5,527 nt of DNA, taken from contig JALTOP010000195.1 of the NCBI GenBank assembly GCA_027000105.1, positions 1-5,527 on the forward strand, read 5' to 3'. Both the position numbers and the translations under genes were made by a program. Source of the DNA: Planctomycetaceae bacterium (GTDB taxonomy: Bacteria; Planctomycetota; Planctomycetia; Planctomycetales; Planctomycetaceae). Within the stretch, counting starts at the first letter, position 1. Every line of letters starts with the position of its first letter. Of this stretch, positions 1 through 4,369 are shown piece by piece. The notes below the pieces were generated by a model. It searched no databases. It saw only the letters and a list, made by a program, of their open reading frames with translations, and was not told the origin of the DNA.

Positions 1-123
1 GTTCTGACCGCCGTAACCAAAATGAGATTTTCAAAAGTTTTCGCGCCGTTCGTAAACTTTAACCGTTGGCAGTACAGAAATCCATGAACAGCCCGGGAGC
101 CTGAAAGACCGCTCAATTGTGAA

Positions 124-193
124 GCACCGCACTGCGGCCCAGTAGCGCCCTATGGCCCAGTAGCGCCGCTCTGTGCGCTCTCTGCAGCGGTGC
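124..193. other. Possible fold-back element, 7-bp closing stem around 56 nt
   Basis: GCACCGC at 124-130 is perfectly complementary to GCGGTGC at 187-193. A nested stem can form between GCGGC at 134-138 and GCCGC at 165-169. The total span of 70 nt and the 7-bp terminal stem recall a tRNA, but neither strand has a T-arm with a TTC loop or a usable anticodon arm, so it is not a tRNA. It may be a structured RNA, a DNA cruciform, or chance in a GC-rich patch. No adjacent promoter or terminator supports an RNA gene. Confidence 0.25.
136..167. repeat. Two tandem copies of an 18-bp unit
   Basis: The 14-mer GGCCCAGTAGCGCC occurs at 136-149 and again at 154-167, so the period is 18 bp. It lies within the possible fold-back at 124-193. 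The copies are identical over these 14 bases and diverge just after. It is non-coding as far as I can tell. Confidence 0.8.
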
Positions 194-438
194 ATTGTTG
201 CCAGAATCGGAGCGTTTCGGCAAGCCAACACTCCAATCAGAATGTGAATATTACATTTTTCTCCCGTTTTGATGCCCGCTTTCAAGTCTGGAAAATCGCT
301 ATTGAGGCGTTTTTAGAGAGTCGATAGACTTCCCGCTGGATTTTTGAATCCACCCCATCTACATCCTGCCCCGATTCGGATGCCCGACAACTGAACTGAC
401 CACGCCCCGGCCCTTCTTCAAAGGTGAGTCTGCGCATT

Positions 439-458
439 CGCAATCGATTATCGATGCG
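439..458. promoter_or_regulatory. Bulged dyad built on two ATCGAT sites
   Basis: ATCGAT at 443-448 and ATCGAT at 450-455 flank a single T. The symmetry extends outward through CGC (439-441) and GCG (456-458), with one unpaired A at 442. This gives nine complementary positions per arm around a one-base centre, which suits a dimeric DNA-binding protein better than an RNA hairpin. It lies about 170 bp upstream of the start at 626. An operator role is inference from symmetry and position only. Confidence 0.3.
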
Positions 459-555
459 GCCACGAAAAAGAACGCAACGGTATTTCACACATTTCCACGG
501 TGATTAACTGTTTTACCTGATTCTGATTGATCCGATGGAAGGAAATTTTCGAAAC

Positions 556-589
556 GGTTCCGTTCATGTTTCGACGGGAAACGGGAACC
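556..589 (+). promoter_or_regulatory. Hairpin in the probable leader of the gene at 626
   Basis: GGTTCC (556-561) pairs with GGAACC (584-589), and GTT (562-564) pairs with AAC (580-582), leaving one bulged G at 583. An alternative inner hairpin pairs GTTTC (568-572) with GAAAC (578-582). The two compete for 580-582. The element ends 36 nt before the ATG and 18 nt before the ribosome-binding-like GAGAGGA, so it could influence translation or mRNA stability. No T-run follows, so it is not a terminator. Confidence 0.3.
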
Positions 590-625
590 AGCCGTGCTGA
601 TTTCACCGAGAGGATTCTTCGTACG

Positions 626-1447
626 ATGAAAAACTTTATCTCTGGATCAGCGGTTATTCTGTTTGGCTTTTTGATCTGCCAGAATAACATTTCTGCCCAG
701 GATTATCGAATTTACACGCATGTACTCGACCATCGAGACATGGACGCCAACGGCAAACCGAAAGTTGTCGCGCGCAGCCTGACAATCTGGCACGCCGGCA
801 AAGTGTACGATTACATGGTCAATGTGGATGAACTGGTCATCTACGACCCCTTCCAGCAGCGTTTCACCATCATCAGCAGTCAGCATAACATGGCTTGTAC
901 GCTCGATTTCAGTGAACTGAAACAGCATCAAAAAGTCGCTCGAAGGCAGGCGAAAGAATATCTCGAGGAACTGAGTGAATCGAACGAAACACGACAGGCC
1001 GAGTTGATCGCTTTCCAGTTGGATCCTCAATTCGAAATTGAATACCGCCCCGAAGATCATCACCTGGCCTGTAAAAGCCCCTACCTTTCCTATATAGCTG
1101 ATGCAATTCCTGCTCCCAATAAGGATACCGCTCGGGCATTCCGGCAATATGCTGACTGGTCTGCCCAGCTGAATTTTGTACTGCACGGCAAATCGCTGAT
1201 GCCCGCTGCACGGTTGCGGCTCAATGAAGAACTGGAAAAACATGACCTGATTCCCGTGAAGGTCACACTGACACTGGCAGATTCGGCGAACAGTAAATTG
1301 AGCGCAGAACACGCCATCAACTGGGAATTGGGAAAGCACGATCGTTTCCGCATTACCGAATGGAAGCATCTGCTTCAGGATGGGCAACTGAAGTTTGTTT
1401 CCTTCCAGGAATACCAGCGAAATCTGCTAGCCGAATATGGCAGATAG
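626..1447 (+). CDS. Exported protein of unknown function, 273 residues
   Basis: Function unknown. The frame is open upstream to an ATG at 527, but I choose the ATG at 626. It begins a good signal peptide (Lys2, hydrophobic core about residues 8-18, likely cleavage near Ala24-Gln25) and follows GAGAGGA (608-614) by 11 nt, a slightly long spacing. The ATG at 527 would add 33 charged residues before the signal. Cys18 lacks a proper lipobox, so this is probably not a lipoprotein. The mature part starts with a strand-rich region (about 26-100) containing KVYDYMVNVDELVIYDP (59-75). A charged helical stretch follows (about 103-130), then a mixed C-terminal part. The mature protein has only two cysteines, Cys91 and Cys149, which could form a disulfide. 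It sits directly upstream of the VTT gene and probably shares its mRNA. The overall look matches small exported proteins common in Planctomycetes, an impression not checked by search. Confidence 0.85.
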   Translation: MKNFISGSAVILFGFLICQNNISAQDYRIYTHVLDHRDMDANGKPKVVARSLTIWHAGKVYDYMVNVDELVIYDPFQQRFTIISSQHNMACTLDFSELKQHQKVARRQAKEYLEELSESNETRQAELIAFQLDPQFEIEYRPEDHHLACKSPYLSYIADAIPAPNKDTARAFRQYADWSAQLNFVLHGKSLMPAARLRLNEELEKHDLIPVKVTLTLADSANSKLSAEHAINWELGKHDRFRITEWKHLLQDGQLKFVSFQEYQRNLLAEYGR

Positions 1448-1451
1448 GAAG
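1446..1451 (+). promoter_or_regulatory. Ribosome binding site that favours the GTG at 1460
   Basis: AGGAAG overlaps the TAG stop of the preceding gene (1445-1447). It lies 8 nt before GTG 1460, which is ideal spacing. The first possible start, GTG 1451, overlaps the site itself, and TTG 1454 is only 2 nt away. Ribosomes ending the upstream gene would sit on this site, which suggests translational coupling. Confidence 0.6.
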
Positions 1452-1459
1452 TGTTGTTC

Positions 1460-2149
1460 GTGTCCGGGCAGATTCCAGAGTTCCCGCCTCCAAAACCGAA
1501 AGGAAAAGGGAGAAGCATCGCCCACCTGGCGGGACTGTTGGTATTGGCCATGCTGGTTCCTGTTGTTCCCTTTCTGTTGGGTGGAGAATTCCTTGAATCA
1601 GCGATTGGCAAGTGGATCCAGAACGATTTTTCCCTCTCCTTCCGCCTGGCCGTCACAACGCTGCTGCTGGCTGCTGATATTTTCCTGCCTGTCCCTTCCT
1701 CTGCCGTCATCACCTACGCCGGTGCTACCAGTGGTCTCTTCCTGGCCACAGTTTTCGCCTGGTTCGGGTTGACTCTCGGCGGTGCTTCAGGCTACGAATT
1801 GAGCCGAATCTGGGGCAGTAAACTGATTGATCGGTTGAGCGAAACAGACGACCGCGAGCAGATGCGAGAGCTTGTTGCACGATATGGGAGCCTCGCCGTT
1901 ATCCTCACCCGACCGTTACCCATTCTCGGAGAAACTGCCGTGCTCATCGTCGGATCGCTGAGAATGCATCGCGTTGCCTTTTACCTCGCATTGAGCCTGA
2001 GCAACCTGGCGATTTCGCTGGTTTATGCCAGTTTTGGGAACTGGTTTTCCGATCCTGCCCAGTTGCCCTGGGTTCTGGCTGCCTCGCTGCTCGCTCCCCT
2101 GCTGTTGACTGTTGCCACTCGTTTCTACTACCTCCGCAAAGGTGATTGA
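1460..2149 (+). CDS. VTT-domain (DedA/SNARE-associated-like) membrane protein
   Basis: An integral membrane protein of the VTT/DedA superfamily. Members are linked to phospholipid movement across membranes, for example undecaprenyl-phosphate recycling in some bacterial DedA proteins; the substrate here is unknown. Counting from GTG 1460 (229 residues), a short Pro/Lys-rich N-terminus leads to a hydrophobic segment (about 21-41). The VTT core then carries LPVPSS (76-81) as the first re-entrant-like motif and a glycine-rich membrane stretch through AWFGLTLGGASGYELS (100-115). After a charged loop come LTRPLPILGE (149-158), with the characteristic Arg151-Pro152, and two more hydrophobic segments to about 221. 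Length is typical for the family. The start at 1460 is chosen from the AGGAAG spacing; GTG 1451 would add three residues. The second motif has Glu158 and departs from the classical DedA pattern, so I assign superfamily only and give no symbol. It follows the exported protein gene in the same frame with one TAG between. Confidence 0.85.
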   Translation: MSGQIPEFPPPKPKGKGRSIAHLAGLLVLAMLVPVVPFLLGGEFLESAIGKWIQNDFSLSFRLAVTTLLLAADIFLPVPSSAVITYAGATSGLFLATVFAWFGLTLGGASGYELSRIWGSKLIDRLSETDDREQMRELVARYGSLAVILTRPLPILGETAVLIVGSLRMHRVAFYLALSLSNLAISLVYASFGNWFSDPAQLPWVLAASLLAPLLLTVATRFYYLRKGD

Positions 2150-2207
2150 CAAAAGACCGGGCGGGAAGACAGAAACTCCAACCACTCCGGTCGAGGGCAC
2201 ATCAACA

Positions 2208-2350
2208 GCAACTGTTAGAGATCATCGTTGCACGGCAATCATCGCATATAACCGTTACAGATAACCGTTGCAGATAACCGCTGCAGATAACCGCTGCAGA
2301 TCGTCATCACAAACGCCGCTGCAGACCGCTATTACAGACCACTATTACAG
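2208..2350. repeat. 13-bp tandem repeat array, about 11 units
   Basis: The consensus on the + strand is ATAACCGYTRCAG. Clear units lie at 2248-2260, 2261-2273, 2274-2286 and 2287-2299; the last two are identical. Then comes a degenerate 12-bp unit (2300-2311) and units at 2312-2324, 2325-2337 and 2338-2350. Leftward, weaker units are visible at 2208-2220 (9 of 13 match), 2221-2233 (10 of 13) and a 14-bp one at 2234-2247. The total is 143 bp, exactly 11 x 13. CTGCAG at 2281, 2294 and 2319 is self-complementary, so neighbouring units can pair. The array fills the gap between convergent genes, and its last unit contains the TAA stop of the - strand gene. The period is not a multiple of three, and no coding is apparent. 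Confidence 0.9.
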
Positions 2351-3208
2351 ATGCAGGTTCAACCAGTCCCGAAACAGGAATTCCAGACGAATGGCGAGTA
2401 GCGCGATGCGCCCCATCACGGTCATTCCAAACATCGCACCGAAAGTGATCATCAAAATCCAGATACCAAACCGGGAGACTTTACCGACCGCTCCCTTATG
2501 CTCGATTGAGAAGAAGAAATAGACCAGACAGGCAAGAATACTGACAACCAGAAAAATGTTCTGAAACGATTGCCAATAGTCGATGCTGTTCGTTTTGTCG
2601 AGCACAACAAACGGGACGATACTGTTTTCGATCTGGCTGAGAAAATCGGCTTCCAGAAACGCAACCATCCGCAACCCCGCGGTGGTACCGATGATGAAAG
2701 CCAACGGCCAGACGGAAATCCAACTCACTTTGGGAACCAGCCGCATCATGAGCATGATTCCCAAAACCAACGGAAAGATATAGACCCAGGCACCGGGAGC
2801 CTGTTCAGGAGAAAGTCCCGGCATGGCCCATTGCTGAATCAGTCCCGGTGTCAATTTCCCCAACAGGTTCGGGATGATCGTCGTCCAGAATCCGACCACC
2901 ATCACGTAACCGGCCGAGACTCCTACCACGGTTGCTTCCGCCATCTTGTAGAACGGATTATCGCGGTACAGAAAGGAGAAAATGAACATCGTGAAAAAGG
3001 CACCGACCCACAAACCGATCGAACGCGACAGGCTGACCTCTGCAATCCCGGCTTTCCTGTCTATTTCATCCGCGGGCACCCATTCTCCTGCAACCTGTTT
3101 TACATAGACCCGCCCGGCCAGTTTTTCAGGATCATTCAGGCTTTGCCAGATCGCGAATGCCGCAACCAGAACAAAAAACAAGGTCAGTATTGTATGTTCA
3201 AATTTCAT
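2345..3208 (-). CDS. Seven-segment membrane protein of unknown function
   Basis: A 287-residue integral membrane protein; I cannot assign a named family. Hydrophobic segments lie at about residues 5-22, 62-80, 92-115, 142-158, 165-186, 216-238 and 250-275. A soluble loop (about 23-60) separates the first two. Features that look conserved are YRDNPFYKMAEATVVG (81-96) after the second segment, RLVPKVSWISVWPLAF (156-171) and the Gly/Met-rich end RFGIWILMITFGAMFG (256-271) followed by MGR (275-277). There are few charged residues inside the membrane, and I see no transporter, kinase or protease signature. The ATG at 3208 has no clear Shine-Dalgarno. The gene ends in tandem TAA-TAG stops, both inside the 13-bp repeat array. 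It is the last of three leftward genes, 99 bp after its neighbour, and probably belongs to the same membrane system. Confidence 0.85.
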   Translation of the reverse strand: MKFEHTILTLFFVLVAAFAIWQSLNDPEKLAGRVYVKQVAGEWVPADEIDRKAGIAEVSLSRSIGLWVGAFFTMFIFSFLYRDNPFYKMAEATVVGVSAGYVMVVGFWTTIIPNLLGKLTPGLIQQWAMPGLSPEQAPGAWVYIFPLVLGIMLMMRLVPKVSWISVWPLAFIIGTTAGLRMVAFLEADFLSQIENSIVPFVVLDKTNSIDYWQSFQNIFLVVSILACLVYFFFSIEHKGAVGKVSRFGIWILMITFGAMFGMTVMGRIALLAIRLEFLFRDWLNLHL

Positions 3209-3254
3209 GAATCGTTGCTTTACAGAGATCAGTTGTCAGTTGCCTTCAAACCAG

Positions 3255-3278
3255 CCGGCATCAGAAAGGATGGGCCGG
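3255..3278 (-). promoter_or_regulatory. Weak GC hairpin between the second and third - strand genes
   Basis: CCGGC (3255-3259) pairs with GCCGG (3274-3278) around a 14-nt loop; a G-T pair can extend it by one. It lies in the 99-bp gap between two leftward genes and is not followed by a T-run, so it is a poor intrinsic terminator. It could be an mRNA processing or stability element, or chance. The rest of this gap holds no gene. Confidence 0.2.
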
Positions 3279-3290
3279 TCTGGCCTGTTT

Positions 3291-3313
3291 TCAAATCAAA
3301 ATCAAAATCAAAG
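3291..3313 (-). repeat. Hexanucleotide repeat giving serial stop codons
   Basis: On the + strand, TCAAAA-type units lie at 3291-3295 (5 bp), 3296-3301, 3302-3307 and 3308-3313. Read on the - strand they are TTTTGA units in phase with the gene that ends here, giving TGA-TTT-TGA-TTT-TGA. The annotated stop (3310-3308) is therefore followed by two more in-frame stops. Confidence 0.8.
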
Positions 3314-4180
3314 TCGTTGAATTCTTTTCTGCAGAAAGTACAGGATATTGCCCGCGAGAATCAGAAAGATCATCAGCAGATGGGCAACCAGTTGTGGCCC
3401 CATCCGACGGACACCTTCACGGTATTCCGGTTTTGGCTCCCCTTTCACGTACTTTTCATTCACCAGCGTTTCGTATTCGGCTGCCCCCTTGATCGCACCA
3501 AGCAGTCCCTTTAACTGCTTCGGAACATATGGGTACATGTAGGGGGCCTGCACTCCGGTGACACCCGCGACCATCGCAATTTTATCCGGGTAGGCCGTCA
3601 CGCCGTATTGCACCCACTCCTTACTGCCGGGATAGCCTGCGGAAACATTCAGTATCAGCTTCATGTCCTGAATGCTTTCCACGTCCTGGCACATCGGTAT
3701 CTGATCGATGTTCTGCCCCCGCGCATCGGTCGTATAAAGTTCTCTCAGGTCGGTCATGATCACCTTGATCACTCCTTCGTATCCCGGCTTGTACCCGAGG
3801 TTGACATAATCCTCGCCGTAAACAAGATCGGGAAAGTCTGTCAGAATGACCTTGGTGATACCATCTTCCACCATCTGCGGGCCAACCGGAAAGAGCGAAA
3901 GAAAATACATTTTCAGTTTTTTGTTCGCACAGTGCAGAATGAACGACGTAGCCATCGGCCCGAGTTCGCCCTCACTGGCCGGGTCGTAATCGAAAGCGAG
4001 CAGAACCTTGTCGCCGGGCTGGAGTTTTTCGATTTCATCAAAAACATCCCGGGCAAGTTTCGTCGGTTTCTCCGGGAATTCCAATTCGAGCAGAATGGGA
4101 ATCGAAACAGCAAGAAACATCAACAGAAAAATCCATCGACGATCCAGATTGGCCAGTTTTTCAATCACTGCAATACCCAT
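3308..4180 (-). CDS. Membrane-anchored alpha/beta-domain protein of unknown function
   Basis: A 290-residue protein; I do not recognise a named family. It has two membrane segments (about 16-32 and 262-284) around a soluble domain of some 230 residues. LDRR (12-15) before the first segment and KRIQR (285-289) after the second place both ends in the cytoplasm, so the domain should lie outside the cytoplasmic membrane. It alternates strands and helices like a Rossmann-type fold: KVLLAFDYDP (58-67), LKMYFLSLFPVG (89-100), VIKVIMTDL (137-145), MKLILNVSAG (173-182) and KIAMVAGVTG (200-209). Striking motifs are FDYDP, GEDYVNLGYKPG (122-133) and GLLGAIKGAAEYE (225-237). No nucleotide-binding P-loop or catalytic triad is evident. 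The ATG at 4180 follows a weak GGGA; a TGA lies in frame just upstream, so no longer start exists. It is the middle gene of the leftward trio. Confidence 0.85.
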   Translation of the reverse strand: MGIAVIEKLANLDRRWIFLLMFLAVSIPILLELEFPEKPTKLARDVFDEIEKLQPGDKVLLAFDYDPASEGELGPMATSFILHCANKKLKMYFLSLFPVGPQMVEDGITKVILTDFPDLVYGEDYVNLGYKPGYEGVIKVIMTDLRELYTTDARGQNIDQIPMCQDVESIQDMKLILNVSAGYPGSKEWVQYGVTAYPDKIAMVAGVTGVQAPYMYPYVPKQLKGLLGAIKGAAEYETLVNEKYVKGEPKPEYREGVRRMGPQLVAHLLMIFLILAGNILYFLQKRIQRL

Positions 4181-4237
4181 ATCAATATCCCGATCATCTC
4201 ATGAATGAAATTTGTAACACCAACAGAAACGGCTGGA

Positions 4238-4267
4238 AACAGTTTTTCAAACAGTTCGCGAACAGTT
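4238..4267 (-). repeat. Three AACTGTT direct repeats upstream of the middle - strand gene
   Basis: On the + strand AACAGTT occurs at 4238-4244, 4250-4256 and 4261-4267, with spacings of 12 and 11 bp, about one helical turn. The central part also forms a perfect 10-bp palindrome, GTTCGCGAAC (4254-4263). The group lies about 58-87 bp upstream of the start at 4180, inside a 189-bp gap without genes (4181-4369). Helical phasing suggests a binding site for a regulator. That role is inference; I see no strong promoter boxes next to it. Confidence 0.35.
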
Positions 4268-4369
4268 CACAACTTTCAGATTTCAGAAAAATATCAGTTT
4301 GGTTTCGGTTATCAGGAGCCAGTTGTGCCGGGGGTTTCGCTGTTCCGTTTCTCTCACCCTCTGCCCGGT

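Larger units (their letters stand above)
1..625. other. Gene-free upstream region with several short symmetric and repeated elements
   Basis: I find no convincing gene in these 625 bases. The open frames on the - strand (about 31-285 and 282-488) are short and rich in Arg and Cys, and I recognise no domain in them; one owes part of its sequence to the local 18-bp duplication. Visible structure includes an AT-rich inverted repeat, AAAGTTT at 34-40 and AAACTTT at 54-60 around a 13-nt GC-rich loop, and a small perfect hairpin, TGGATT at 337-342 and AATCCA at 347-352. Other elements are listed separately. I see no confident sigma-70 promoter pair. The promoter for the + strand gene at 626 should lie in the right part of this region. 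Confidence 0.6.

Noticed and set aside
124..193. tRNA gene
   Set aside because: The 70-nt span and 7-bp end stem fit, but there is no T-loop, no anticodon arm and no matching D-arm on either strand.
31..285. Small - strand frame of 84 codons
   Set aside because: The Arg/Cys-rich product contains a short repeat created by the 18-bp DNA duplication and has no domain or ribosome site.
282..488. Small - strand frame of 68 codons with a GTG start
   Set aside because: No proper ribosome site, no recognisable domain, and an Arg-rich composition. It cannot be excluded but is not supported.
527..625. N-terminal extension of the exported protein from ATG 527
   Set aside because: It would add 33 charged residues before a normal signal peptide and would run through the leader hairpin. 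The ATG at 626 fits better.
647..1387. - strand open frame of 246 codons opposite the exported-protein gene
   Set aside because: The + strand frame has a signal peptide, a usable ribosome site and close linkage to the VTT gene. The antisense product is Phe/Ile/Cys-rich, as expected from a shadow.
2155..2192. Intrinsic terminator after the VTT gene
   Set aside because: GACCGG at 2155-2160 and CCGGTC at 2187-2192 pair, but the loop is 26 nt and no T-run follows.
2208..2350. CRISPR array
   Set aside because: The units are only 13 bp and directly abutting, with no spacers and no cas genes nearby.
2570..3514. Long + strand open frame of 314 codons
   Set aside because: It runs antisense to two - strand genes, spans the gap between them, and gives a His/Arg/Gln/Asp-rich product without a recognisable domain. 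The opposite strand encodes clear membrane segments and ordered motifs.
4328..4368. Intrinsic terminator after the first - strand gene
   Set aside because: CCGGG at 4328-4332 can pair with CCCGG at 4364-4368, but the loop is 31 nt and there is no T-run on the - strand side.
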